DNA from: Kerstersia gyiorum
GTDB taxonomy: Bacteria > Pseudomonadota > Gammaproteobacteria > Burkholderiales > Burkholderiaceae_B
Assembly: GCF_004216755.1 (NCBI RefSeq)
Contig: NZ_SGWZ01000002.1
Coordinates: 248,001 to 312,000 of the forward strand
Reading direction: 5' to 3'
DNA length: 64,000 bases
Position numbers and translations under genes: made by a program. The notes beneath the pieces are model-generated. The model was not told where the DNA came from. It searched no databases and was given only the letters and a program-made list of their open reading frames with translations. Below are positions 44,365 to 52,687 of the stretch, one piece after another (positions within the stretch are counted from its first letter, which is position 1; each line of letters begins with the position of its first letter).

Positions 44365-45222
44365 ATGCCGTTTGTCACAATGTGCCAGAACGGATGCCGG
44401 CTGCGATCTATGCCCCAAATCCAAAGAAAAACCCACCGCGCCTGCGAGGCCTTGTCTACTGCTGCCGCTGCCTATCCCGAAGCCTGGAAGAAGGCCGAGC
44501 TGTTCCGCTCGATCAACGGCCAACCCGGCAAGCCGCATTGGCAGGATTGGTGCTATCTGCCCCTGGGCGGCTGGTATGCCATCGTGGCGCGTGCCAAACA
44601 TGGGGGCAAGGAGATCCATAACCTGGCGTCCTTGCTGGACGTTTCCCGCCTGGCCGCATTGGGCGCCTGGCGCATGACGCAAGGAATCTACCGTTTCCAG
44701 CCCGGGCTGCTGGCATCTCTGCAGCAGGCGCCGGCCAGCCTGGAGGTTTCCTGCGAAGCCTTGTTCACCCTGCCGGAGTGGGGCGTCTATATTGAAACGC
44801 CGGAATTGGACCAGGGCCTGCATGGCGTGTGGGCGCATCTTGAACATGACATCAATAATGGCGCGTTGGAATTGCGCCTGCTGCTGGACGAGGATACCGG
44901 GCTGACGCCCCTGGTGGTTGACCTGGGTGTGCCGACGCTGGCTGCCGCCGTGCAGGGCGCCATTGAGGAGTCGGAACGGGAAAGTCAGGCCAATCAGGCA
45001 GGCATGGACGAGGCGGATGCGACACGCGGGGCGGAACAGACGGCCCGAGTGCTGCCGGTGGTCGCGGCGCTGCTGCTGCATCTGTGTTCGGCCGACGCCG
45101 TATTCCTGCGCAAGGGCGAGCCCGCGCGGCCTGCGAATCCTGTGCCGCGCAAGACCAAGCAGGGCGCACGCCTGTTCCCGGCCGCCGGGCCGACGGATTG
45201 GGAAGTCGGCGCCAGGGGCTGA
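44365..45222 (+). CDS. AcrVA2-family (anti-CRISPR type V-A inhibitor-like) protein, C-terminally short
   Basis: A 285-residue protein that resembles Moraxella AcrVA2, as I remember that sequence, along its whole length. Matching blocks include GAWRMTQGIY (AcrVA2 GAWRNTLGIY), LPEWGVYIET (LPDWCVYVDI), GVWAHLEHDINNGALELRLL and a PRKTKQGARLFPAAGPTDWEVG block near the end. AcrVA2 lowers Cas12a production by acting on cas12a mRNA during translation; broad relatives sit in bacterial chromosomes and may do something else. Here the stop follows WEVGARG, and the family's conserved His/Trp-rich C-terminal part is not found in any frame before fbpC. Starts at 44365 or 44410 are both possible. It is a single gene with no Cas genes nearby. 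Confidence 0.7.
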   Translation: MPFVTMCQNGCRLRSMPQIQRKTHRACEALSTAAAAYPEAWKKAELFRSINGQPGKPHWQDWCYLPLGGWYAIVARAKHGGKEIHNLASLLDVSRLAALGAWRMTQGIYRFQPGLLASLQQAPASLEVSCEALFTLPEWGVYIETPELDQGLHGVWAHLEHDINNGALELRLLLDEDTGLTPLVVDLGVPTLAAAVQGAIEESERESQANQAGMDEADATRGAEQTARVLPVVAALLLHLCSADAVFLRKGEPARPANPVPRKTKQGARLFPAAGPTDWEVGARG

Positions 45223-45240
45223 GCCTTTACCAGCGTTGGA

Positions 45241-46014
45241 TCAAGAAGCGCGCTGGCGTGCCGCTGCGCGCTGGCTGGCCAGATTGTCCTGCAGGCCCAG
45301 GAATTCGGCCACGGCATCGTCCACTGGTTGATTGCTGAGCTCCCTGGGGTTGCCCCATTGGCGTAGCGTACCGCCTATCATGATGCCCATGCGATCCGCC
45401 ATGGCATAGGCTTCGGCCTGGTTGTGCGTGACCAGCAATGCCGTGGCGCCGCTGTCCTTGAGGATGTCCCGGACATCGAAGGCCAGCCGCTCGCGGGTCA
45501 GTGTGTCCAGGTTGGAAAAGGGTTCGTCCAGCAGCAGCAGGCTGGGTTCCGGGGCCAGGGCGCGTGCCAGCGCCACGCGTTGCTGCTGGCCACCCGATAT
45601 TTCATGCGGAAAGGCTGGGCCCAGGCCGGTCAGTCCGACCAGTTCCAGCATTTGGGCGATGCGCCGTTGCTGCTGAACGCGTGGCAGCCGCCGCAGGCCG
45701 AAGCCGATGTTGTTTGCCAGAGACAGGTGCGGAAACAGGGCATAGTCCTGGAACATCATGCCAATCTGGCGCTCTTCGGGAGGGACGTTCCGGCCGTCGC
45801 CGGCAAGAAGGCGACCCTCCAGCGAGATGCGGCCGGCATGTACCGGCTCGAAGCCGGCGATGGCGCGCAACACTGTGCTTTTGCCGCAACCGGAGGCGCC
45901 CAGCAGGGCGCCCAGGTGTCCGCGTTCCAGATGCAGGCTGAAGTCCGCGAGGACGGGACGGCCGGGGTAGGCCAGGGTTATCTGTTCCAGCGAAAGATAC
46001 GGCGTAGTGATCAT
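45241..46014 (-). CDS. fbpC: Ferric iron ABC transporter ATPase, FbpC-like (short form)
   Basis: A 257-residue ATPase. Walker A GASGCGKS is at residues 39-46, MMFQDYALFPHLS is the Q-loop typical of Fe3+/polyamine importers, the signature is ISGGQQQRVALARAL, and Walker B is LLLLDEPFSNLD. Classical FbpC proteins are near 350 residues; this one ends shortly after VAEFLGLQDN, so the C-terminal regulatory (TOBE-like) region is absent. Its start overlaps the permease stop by 4 nt. It is convergent with the AcrVA2-like gene, with stops 18 nt apart. Confidence 0.9.
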   Translation of the reverse strand: MITTPYLSLEQITLAYPGRPVLADFSLHLERGHLGALLGASGCGKSTVLRAIAGFEPVHAGRISLEGRLLAGDGRNVPPEERQIGMMFQDYALFPHLSLANNIGFGLRRLPRVQQQRRIAQMLELVGLTGLGPAFPHEISGGQQQRVALARALAPEPSLLLLDEPFSNLDTLTRERLAFDVRDILKDSGATALLVTHNQAEAYAMADRMGIMIGGTLRQWGNPRELSNQPVDDAVAEFLGLQDNLASQRAAARQRAS

Positions 46015-47678
46015 GGCGCGATGACGGGACGGCTGCCGGCGCGGGCCAGCAGGATGACAGGCAGCAGGCCTGCCGCGACGATGGCCAGCGCAGCGACAGC
46101 ACCTTCTTCATAGGTGCCGCGAGCGGCTTCTGCATACAGCCAGGTTGCCAGCGTTTCGAAGTTGAGGGGGCGCAGCAGCAGCGTGGCCGGGAGTTCCTTC
46201 ATGGTGTCGACAAACACCAGTAGCGCAGCGCTGAACAATGCGGGCCGCAGCAATGGCAGATGGACGCGGCGCAGCACACCGGTTTCGTCCTCCCCCAGGC
46301 TGCGGGCGGCGCGGTCCAGGGCGGGCGGGATGCGGGCATAGCCGGCTTCAATGCCGCCAGCGGCAATGGCAAGAAAGCGGATGAGATAAGCCAGGACCAG
46401 TGCAGCGGTGCTGCCCATCAACCATAGCTGCGGCGTGTCGCCCCAGAAGGCAGTGATGCCATTGATGCCCTGGTCCACCCAGGCCATCGGGGCCAACAGG
46501 CCGATCGCCACGATCGTGCCGGGCACGGCATAGCCCAGGCTGCCGATGCGCAACGCCAACAGGCCCAGGCGCTCGTCATGGCGGCCAGGGGCCAGGCGCC
46601 GGGCGGCCGCCAGGAGCAGGCCGGCGGCCAGCGTCAGCAGGGTTGCGACTGCCGCCACGCTGATGGTGTTGATGGCGCTGGCCGCCAGTTGCTGCGAGAG
46701 CGCGCCATGGCGGTCGAAGTAGCGCAGCGTCTGTTGCAGCAGATAGGCAGCCGGCAAGACGAAACCCAGCAGGACGGGCAGGCTGGCGATGGCGCACAGC
46801 AGCCAGCCCCGCCAGCCTGCCACCCGGGTGGGCTGCATGGGGCGCGGCCGCTGGGTGGTGGCGTAGCGTTGGCGGCGGCGCGCGTGCCGTTCCAGCCAGA
46901 TCAGCAGTACGACCAGCAGCAGCATGGACAACGCAATCTGCGCGGCACCGGCGAGATCCGAACGGCTGACCCAGGTGTTGTAGACGGCGACGGTCAGGGT
47001 CTGGACCCCCAGGAATTCCGAGGCGCCTATGTCATTGAGTGTTTCGAGCAGCGCCAGGCTGGCGCCGACGGCGACGGCCGGCCGGGCCAGTGGCAGGGCT
47101 ACCCGGAAAAAGGCGTCCCGGCGTGTGGCGCCCAGGGTGCGTGCTGCCTCCAGCAGGCCGGCGGCCTGAGTCTGGAACATCATGCGCGCCGTCAGGTAAA
47201 CATAGGGATACAGTACGAAGCCCAGCAGCAGAATGGCTCCGCCCAGGGAGCGGATGTCCGGCAGGCGGAATTGGCGGGGGGAATCGTAGCCCAGCAGGTT
47301 GCGCAGGGTTTCCTGGATCGGCCCGAGCGGGTGCAGCAGGTCCAGGTAGGCGTATGCCACGATATAGGTGGGCACGGCCAGGGGCAGCAGCAGCGCCCAC
47401 GAAAGAATTGCCTGGCCAGGGAAGCGATAGGCGCTTACCAGCCAGGCGCAGCCTGCGCCCAGGACCGTCGTCAACAGCCCGACGCCCGCCAGCAACACGA
47501 TGGTATTGCTGGCGGCGGCGGGCAGTACGTTGCGTCCCAGGTGTTGCCAGAGGCCGGCGCTGCCCTGGCTGGCTTCCCAGGCCAGCGAAGCCAGGGGTGC
47601 CAGGACGCAGGCGGCCAGCAGCGTGGCGAGCCCCAGCAACAACCAGATTGGGCGCCAGCGGCGCCGAAAATGGTGCAC
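46011..47678 (-). CDS. fbpB: Ferric iron ABC transporter permease, FbpB-like (fused double permease)
   Basis: A 555-residue inner membrane protein with about twelve helices, made of two tandem permease units in one chain, as in FbpB/SfuB. Coupling loops are visible in each half (LLEAARTLGATRRDAFFRVALPLARPA, landmark ARTLGA, and DRAARSLGEDETGVLRRVHLPLLRPA, landmark ARSLGE). It lies between fbpA, 21 nt upstream, and fbpC, with which it overlaps. Confidence 0.93.
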   Translation of the reverse strand: MHHFRRRWRPIWLLLGLATLLAACVLAPLASLAWEASQGSAGLWQHLGRNVLPAAASNTIVLLAGVGLLTTVLGAGCAWLVSAYRFPGQAILSWALLLPLAVPTYIVAYAYLDLLHPLGPIQETLRNLLGYDSPRQFRLPDIRSLGGAILLLGFVLYPYVYLTARMMFQTQAAGLLEAARTLGATRRDAFFRVALPLARPAVAVGASLALLETLNDIGASEFLGVQTLTVAVYNTWVSRSDLAGAAQIALSMLLLVVLLIWLERHARRRQRYATTQRPRPMQPTRVAGWRGWLLCAIASLPVLLGFVLPAAYLLQQTLRYFDRHGALSQQLAASAINTISVAAVATLLTLAAGLLLAAARRLAPGRHDERLGLLALRIGSLGYAVPGTIVAIGLLAPMAWVDQGINGITAFWGDTPQLWLMGSTAALVLAYLIRFLAIAAGGIEAGYARIPPALDRAARSLGEDETGVLRRVHLPLLRPALFSAALLVFVDTMKELPATLLLRPLNFETLATWLYAEAARGTYEEGAVAALAIVAAGLLPVILLARAGSRPVIAP

Positions 47679-47699
47679 GTCGGTCAGGCCCGGCGATGG

Positions 47700-48734
47700 T
47701 TATTGGTCGAAGCCGACCTTGTCCACCAGTTCGCTGGCCTGCTTGCGGTGCTTGGCGATTTCCGGCAGCGAGAGCGTATCGACCTGCAGTTCGCCGAAGC
47801 TGGCGACGATTGGGTCCAGCGCGACACCTGCTTTCACGGGATACTCGAAGTTGGCCTGGGCGTATAGGCTCTGGGCATCGTCGGACACCAGGAATTCAAG
47901 CAGCTTGATGGCGTTGTCATGGTTGGGCGCGTGCTTGGCCACGGCGGCGCCACTGATATTGACGTGGGTGCCGCCGTTGCTGAAGGTGGGGCGTATGACC
48001 TTGATGGCGTCGCCCCATTTGCGGTCGTCCGAGCCTTCCTTGGCGGAGCGCATCTGGCCAACGTAGTAGGCATTGGCAATGCCGATATCGCAAATGCCCC
48101 CCAGGATGTCCCGCGCAACGTTGCGGTCACCGCCAGTGGCCTTGCGGGCCAGATTGGATTTGACACCCGAGAGCCATTGCTCCGCAGCTTCCGGGCCGTG
48201 GTGGGCAATATAGGCGGCGATCAATGCAACGTTGTAGGGGTGCTGGCCCGAACGGATGCACACCCGGTTTTTCCATTCCGGTTTGGCCAGGTCTTCATAG
48301 TTGAAGGATTCCAGCGCGAGGTCTTTGTCGGCGTAGAGGCCCCGATCGCGCAGCGATAGCGTGAACCACTGGCCTTCGGGGCTGCGCAGGTTGGCAGGAA
48401 TGGCTTCTTCCAGCACGGCGGAGCGGGTTGCCTGTGTCACGCCGTTATCGACCAGATCCAGCAGGTTGCCGACATCCACGGTCATCAGCACGTCGGCGGG
48501 CGAGCGCTCGCCCTCGGCTTTCACGCGTTCCGCAAGCCCGTCCTTGACGAATACGGTGTTGACCTTGATGCCGCTTTGTTCGGTGAATTTATCCAGCAAG
48601 GGTTGGATTAGGCCGGGTTCGCGCGTGGTGTAAAGGTTGACGTCGCCAGCTGCGCTGGCAAGGACGCTATAGCCCAGCGAGCCCATCAGGACGGCGGCTT
48701 GGGTCAAGGCAAAGACGGAACGGCGTGACGGCAT
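47700..48734 (-). CDS. fbpA: Ferric iron-binding periplasmic protein, FbpA-like
   Basis: A 344-residue iron-binding protein. The signal sequence carries SRRSVF before a hydrophobic core ending ASAAG, so twin-arginine export is possible. The mature start DVNLYTTREPGLIQPLLDKF (landmark LYTTREP) is that of the FutA/FbpA group. The paired tyrosines in ANAYYVGQM are the expected ferric ligands. It is the first gene of fbpABC. A good Fur box lies about 180 nt upstream, so the operon is probably repressed by iron. Confidence 0.93.
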   Translation of the reverse strand: MPSRRSVFALTQAAVLMGSLGYSVLASAAGDVNLYTTREPGLIQPLLDKFTEQSGIKVNTVFVKDGLAERVKAEGERSPADVLMTVDVGNLLDLVDNGVTQATRSAVLEEAIPANLRSPEGQWFTLSLRDRGLYADKDLALESFNYEDLAKPEWKNRVCIRSGQHPYNVALIAAYIAHHGPEAAEQWLSGVKSNLARKATGGDRNVARDILGGICDIGIANAYYVGQMRSAKEGSDDRKWGDAIKVIRPTFSNGGTHVNISGAAVAKHAPNHDNAIKLLEFLVSDDAQSLYAQANFEYPVKAGVALDPIVASFGELQVDTLSLPEIAKHRKQASELVDKVGFDQ

Positions 48735-49172
48735 CGTTGATCTCCATAATAGAGGTGCGGCGGCACAGCCTGTGCCTGGCGCTGTGGTTCCGGCAAACCC
48801 GGAAATAAGGTCGTATCCAGGAGGGGCTTCAGACAGATACGGGCTGACGCTTGCTGTCTGCCGCGTTCCTGTATGGATCTGCGCCCTTCGTGACGCTATC
48901 CTGGGCTTATATCAAAAATGAGAATCAATATTAAACCAAAAGCTGAATGCTGGCTGAATTTTCAGTGGGTTTTCGCTTGACGGGGAGGAGGGGGGCTTTC
49001 GCCACTGGCAAAAGGCTGCCCATGGGACGCCTGCGCATGCGGCCCGTTTCCTGCCTGACGGGGCAAGCCGGCAAGAATAAGCTTCTAAGCTGCGTGCATA
49101 TTCATGAGAGCTGCCCGGCGGTATGATTCCAGGTTGGCCGCTCAGGCCGGCAAAGAACCTTGATTTCATCCC
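48735..49172. other. Divergent control region between fbpA and azlC
   Basis: 438 bp with no credible gene. The stretch 48905-48965 is AT-rich and includes the Fur box. The azlC promoter must lie in the right-hand half, but I see no strong consensus there. Confidence 0.5.
48914..48932 (-). promoter_or_regulatory. Fur box of the fbpABC operon
   Basis: AAAAATGAGAATCAATATT matches the 19-bp Fur consensus (GATAATGAGAATCATTATC form) at about 14 positions, including the whole ATGAGAATCA core. It lies in an AT-rich patch 180 bp upstream of fbpA, where a promoter would be expected. Confidence 0.75.
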
Positions 49173-49874
49173 ATGCGAGCTTTTTCCAGAGGGCTGTTCG
49201 TCAGCCTTTCCATTGCGGCGGGCTACCTGCCGATCGCTTTTTCATTCGGCCTGGCTGCATTGCAGGCCGGCTTGTCGCCCCTGACGACGCTGATGCTGTC
49301 CGTGGTGGTCTATGCAGGCGCCAGCCAGTTCGTGCTGATCCCCTTGCTGGCTTCCGGCGCCGGCCTGTTGACGGCTTTGCCGACTGTGTTGCTGATGAAC
49401 GCGCGCCATTTGTTCTACGGCCCTTCGCTGTGGGGGAAGTACCGCCGTCCTGCCGATGGCAATCTGCCCACTTCGGTGCTGGCATTCGGGTTGACCGATG
49501 AAGTGTTCGCGGCCTCGATGACCCGCATGGCCGACGTGCCAGAAGCGCAGCGTGAACGCTGGTACCTGGGGCTGCAGACCGGCGCCTATGCTTCCTGGGT
49601 GCTGGGCACGGTGCTGGGGGTGGCGCTGGGCGGTTATTTCGAGCATCCCCCGGTTGCCTTGCAGGCCGCGCTGTCATTTATCCTGCCGGGCCTGTTTTTT
49701 GCCTTGTTGCTGGAAATCGGCGTGCTGAAAAACTGGCGCGTCGTCGTGATCACGGCCTGCGCCTGCGTGTTGTTGTTGCAGTGGCTGCCCGGATACCATG
49801 CGCTGGCGCTCGGTATGTTGCTAGGCGCGGCCTCCGGCCTGGTCCCGACGCGGCGCAGCCAGGAGCCGGCATGA
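49173..49874 (+). CDS. azlC: AzlC-family branched-chain amino acid exporter, large subunit
   Basis: A 233-residue membrane protein. GYLPIAFSFGLAALQAGLS, YAGASQFVLIPLL and LMNARHLFYG are the AzlC/YgaZ family motifs. Together with the small AzlD subunit it exports valine or related amino acids. Six or so helices are visible. The ATG start at 49173 matches the family N-terminus. The end overlaps azlD by 4 nt (ATGA). Confidence 0.94.
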   Translation: MRAFSRGLFVSLSIAAGYLPIAFSFGLAALQAGLSPLTTLMLSVVVYAGASQFVLIPLLASGAGLLTALPTVLLMNARHLFYGPSLWGKYRRPADGNLPTSVLAFGLTDEVFAASMTRMADVPEAQRERWYLGLQTGAYASWVLGTVLGVALGGYFEHPPVALQAALSFILPGLFFALLLEIGVLKNWRVVVITACACVLLLQWLPGYHALALGMLLGAASGLVPTRRSQEPA

Positions 49875-50224
49875 GCGAAAGCGATTGGATCGTTATTCTG
49901 TGCGGTTTGGGCACATTCCTGATCCGCTGGCTGCCCATGCGTGGCAAGGCAGCCGCGCGCAATACGGCAGCGGCGGACGGCTTGGCCCAGCGTCTGTTGC
50001 GCGGCATTGGTCCGGCTGCCATTGCCGCCTTGCTGGCGGTATCGTTCTGGCCCATGGTCGCGCAGCACCCGGATGTCTGGCGTACGCTGGCGGTGCTGTT
50101 GTCGCTGGGCGTAATCCTGGTACTTAAGCGCTGTTTCGGGGGCATTGCCGGGCCGACCCTGGCAGGCGCAGCCGTGTTCGGTCTGCTGCATCTCTGGCTG
50201 CCGCTGGCGGGGCAGGGCATCTAG
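49871..50224 (+). CDS. azlD: AzlD-family branched-chain amino acid exporter, small subunit
   Basis: A 117-residue membrane protein with about four helices, opening SDWIVILCGLGTFLIRWLPM, typical of the AzlD/YgaH family. It overlaps azlC by 4 nt, so subunit stoichiometry is probably secured by coupled translation. It is convergent with rfbC; a GC stem without a T-run (50265-50294) lies between them. Confidence 0.92.
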   Translation: MSESDWIVILCGLGTFLIRWLPMRGKAAARNTAAADGLAQRLLRGIGPAAIAALLAVSFWPMVAQHPDVWRTLAVLLSLGVILVLKRCFGGIAGPTLAGAAVFGLLHLWLPLAGQGI

Positions 50225-50304
50225 GCCTGCTTGCTGATGCCATGATGGTGGCGCGGCCTGCCTGGCCTGGCGGTAGTTGCCGCTTGCGCCAGGCAAAAGT
50301 GGGT

Positions 50305-50850
50305 CTATAGCAAGGCGTCGCGTAGCAGGGGGGCGGCCTGGTCCCGGGCCGACAGCACGGGCGGCACGCTGAGTGGCCAGCTGATGGCCAGCGCCGGGTC
50401 ATTCCAGCGTATGCTGCCTTCTGCCGGGGCATGCCAGTAACTGGTCGTGCGGTACAGGCAATCCGCGCTGCCCGACAGTACCAGGAAGCCATGCGCGTAC
50501 CCGGGAGGAATCCAGAGCAGGCGGCGGTTGCGTGCAGAAAGAATGGCGCCGGTCCATTGGCCGAATGTTGCTGAATCCCGGCGGATGTCGACCGCGACAT
50601 CGAAGATTTCTCCTGCCGTGACGCTGATGAGCTTGCCTTGCGCATGAGGGGCGCGCTGGAAATGCAGTCCGCGTAGGACGCCATGCCGGGATTGCGACAG
50701 GTTTTCCTGCACGAACGCCAGGTCCGGCAGGGCCAGCGCAGCGCGCAGCTGGCGCAGGTTTACGTTTTCCAGGAAGTAGCCGCGTTCATCGGCATGAAAT
50801 TCGGGGCTTAGCAGTTTCACCCCTGGCAAGCTGGTGGTTTCGATTTTCAT
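50305..50850 (-). CDS. rfbC: dTDP-4-dehydrorhamnose 3,5-epimerase
   Basis: A 181-residue cupin enzyme, the third step of dTDP-L-rhamnose synthesis. GVKLLSPEFHADERGYFLE, then VLRGLHFQ with the catalytic histidine, GEIFDVAVDIRRDSATFG and IPPGYAHGFLVLS are family signatures. It is the last gene of rfbBDAC, overlapping rfbA by 1 nt (TGATG). Confidence 0.95.
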   Translation of the reverse strand: MKIETTSLPGVKLLSPEFHADERGYFLENVNLRQLRAALALPDLAFVQENLSQSRHGVLRGLHFQRAPHAQGKLISVTAGEIFDVAVDIRRDSATFGQWTGAILSARNRRLLWIPPGYAHGFLVLSGSADCLYRTTSYWHAPAEGSIRWNDPALAISWPLSVPPVLSARDQAAPLLRDALL

Positions 50851-51746
50851 CAGAATATCCGCGCGTCAGGCAGTGCGGCAAGATAGCGGCCGTAGGGGCT
50901 GTTGGGCATGGCAGCCGCCAGCCGGTGCAACTGGGCGGCGTCTATGTAGCCCAGGCGGTAGGCGATTTCCTCGGGGCAGGCGACTTTCAGGCCCTGGCGC
51001 TTTTCCAGGGTGGCGATGAATTGGCTGGCGTCCAGCAAGGCGTCGTGTGTGCCGGTGTCCAGCCAGGCATAGCCGCGCCCCAGGGTTTCGACGTGCAGTT
51101 TACGTTGCGCCAGATAGGACAGGTTGAGGTCTGTGATCTCCAGTTCTCCGCGCGGGGAGGGGCGCAATTCCCTGGCCCTGTCGGGGGCGCTGGCATCATA
51201 GAAGTACAGGCCGGTGACGGCGTAGTCCGATTTGGGGTGGCTGGGCTTTTCTTCGATGGAAACCGCCGTGCCATGCGTATCGAATTCCACCACGCCATAG
51301 CGCTGGGCATCCTGTACCCGATACGCGAACACGGTGGATTGGTCCGTCTGGCTGCTGCAGCGGCGCAGCAAGGGAGCCAGGTCATGGCCATGGAAAATAT
51401 TGTCACCCAACACCAGGGCGCAAGCACGTCCGCCCAGGAACGAGCGGGCAATGAGCAGGGATTCGGCAATGCCGCGCGGCTCGTCCTGGACGGCGTAGCG
51501 GATTGTCAGTCCCCATTGGCTGCCATCACCCAGCAGGCGCTGGAACAAGGGCGTATCGCCTGGCGTGCTGATCAGCAGGATTTCCCGGATGCCTGCCAGC
51601 ATCAGTGTGGTCAGGGGGTAATAGACCATGGGCTTGTCGTAGACAGGCAGCAGCTGTTTGGAAATGGCCAAGGTCGCAGGATGCAGGCGTGTGCCGGCGC
51701 CGCCAGCCAGTAGGATGCCTTTGCGGGGATGGGTCTGGTCTGTCAT
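50850..51746 (-). CDS. rfbA: Glucose-1-phosphate thymidylyltransferase
   Basis: A 298-residue nucleotidyltransferase that makes dTDP-glucose. GILLAGGAGTRLHPAT is the nucleotide-binding loop, followed by SKQLLPVYDKPMVYYPL and GDNIFHG with the metal-binding aspartate. ATG 51746 overlaps the rfbD stop by 4 nt and gives the normal N-terminus; the in-frame ATG at 51764 lies inside rfbD. Confidence 0.96.
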   Translation of the reverse strand: MTDQTHPRKGILLAGGAGTRLHPATLAISKQLLPVYDKPMVYYPLTTLMLAGIREILLISTPGDTPLFQRLLGDGSQWGLTIRYAVQDEPRGIAESLLIARSFLGGRACALVLGDNIFHGHDLAPLLRRCSSQTDQSTVFAYRVQDAQRYGVVEFDTHGTAVSIEEKPSHPKSDYAVTGLYFYDASAPDRARELRPSPRGELEITDLNLSYLAQRKLHVETLGRGYAWLDTGTHDALLDASQFIATLEKRQGLKVACPEEIAYRLGYIDAAQLHRLAAAMPNSPYGRYLAALPDARIF

Positions 51747-52687
51747 GGTGGGGAAGTCAGCCAATCAGGTTCACGGGCAATCTGCTCCAGGGTCTGGCTC
51801 AGATCATTGCGCCAATCGGGAAGCAACAGGCCGAACGCTTGCTGGAAACGAGTGTTGTCCAGTTGTGATTGCGGCGGGCGGGGCGCGGGGGCCTTCCATG
51901 CGCTGGCGGCGATGGGGTGAATGCGGGCTGCACTCCCTGCGGGCAGCAGTCCCAGTGCGCTGGCTTGCCGGGCGGCGAAGCTGGCATAGTCATACCAACT
52001 GGTACGGCCGCTGGCACTCAGATGATAACGTCCGCCGGCAGCGGCCGGTGTTGGCTGCAGGCACAGCGCCAGGGCATCGAGAGCAGCCGAAGCAATGCGT
52101 CGGGCGCTGTTTGGCGTGCCATGGACATCGGCCACGACGTTCAGACTGTCTTCGGGATGCTGCCGCAGGCGCCGGAGGATGGTGCCCAGGAAGTTTCCGG
52201 GCCCTGCGCTGTAAAGCCAACTGGTACGAAAAACCAGGTGTCGGCAGCCACTGGCGATAACAGCCTGCTCCCCAGCCAGCTTGCTGCGTCCATAGACGGA
52301 AAGCGGGGCAGCCGTATCCGTTTCGCGGTAGGCGGCCGGCTGCGCGCCATCGAAGACATAATCCGTAGAGAAATGCACCATCCAGGCACCGCTGCTGGCG
52401 GCAGCCGCCGCCATTGCCGCGACGGCGTGGGCGTTGATGGCATGGGCCAGGTCGGGCTTGGCCTGCGCGAGGTCGACGGCGGTGAAGGCTGCGGCGTTGA
52501 TGATGGCCCAGGGCTGGCGTTCGCGGATCAGGGCTCCAAGGCGGGTGGCAGAGCGCAAATCGCAGTGCGTCCGGTTGAACGTTTCGAGGGTAAATGCAGG
52601 CAGCCCGGAGGGTGGGTCTTGGGCCAGCCGTGTTGCCAGTGCGCGGCCCAGTTGACCCTGGGCGCCGAATAGCAGAATGGGCTTCAT
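51743..52687 (-). CDS. rfbD: dTDP-4-dehydrorhamnose reductase
   Basis: A 314-residue extended SDR enzyme, the final step of dTDP-L-rhamnose synthesis. The Rossmann motif GAQGQLGRAL lies near the N-terminus; STDYVFDG and VYGRSKLAGE carry the catalytic Thr and Tyr-x3-Lys. It overlaps rfbB by 4 nt at its start and rfbA by 4 nt at its end. Confidence 0.95.
   Translation of the reverse strand: MKPILLFGAQGQLGRALATRLAQDPPSGLPAFTLETFNRTHCDLRSATRLGALIRERQPWAIINAAAFTAVDLAQAKPDLAHAINAHAVAAMAAAAASSGAWMVHFSTDYVFDGAQPAAYRETDTAAPLSVYGRSKLAGEQAVIASGCRHLVFRTSWLYSAGPGNFLGTILRRLRQHPEDSLNVVADVHGTPNSARRIASAALDALALCLQPTPAAAGGRYHLSASGRTSWYDYASFAARQASALGLLPAGSAARIHPIAASAWKAPAPRPPQSQLDNTRFQQAFGLLLPDWRNDLSQTLEQIAREPDWLTSPP

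Noticed and set aside
50265..50294. Terminator between azlD and rfbC
   Set aside because: GCCTGGCG/CGCCAGGC forms a stem, but the bases after it on both strands lack a T-run in the right orientation.
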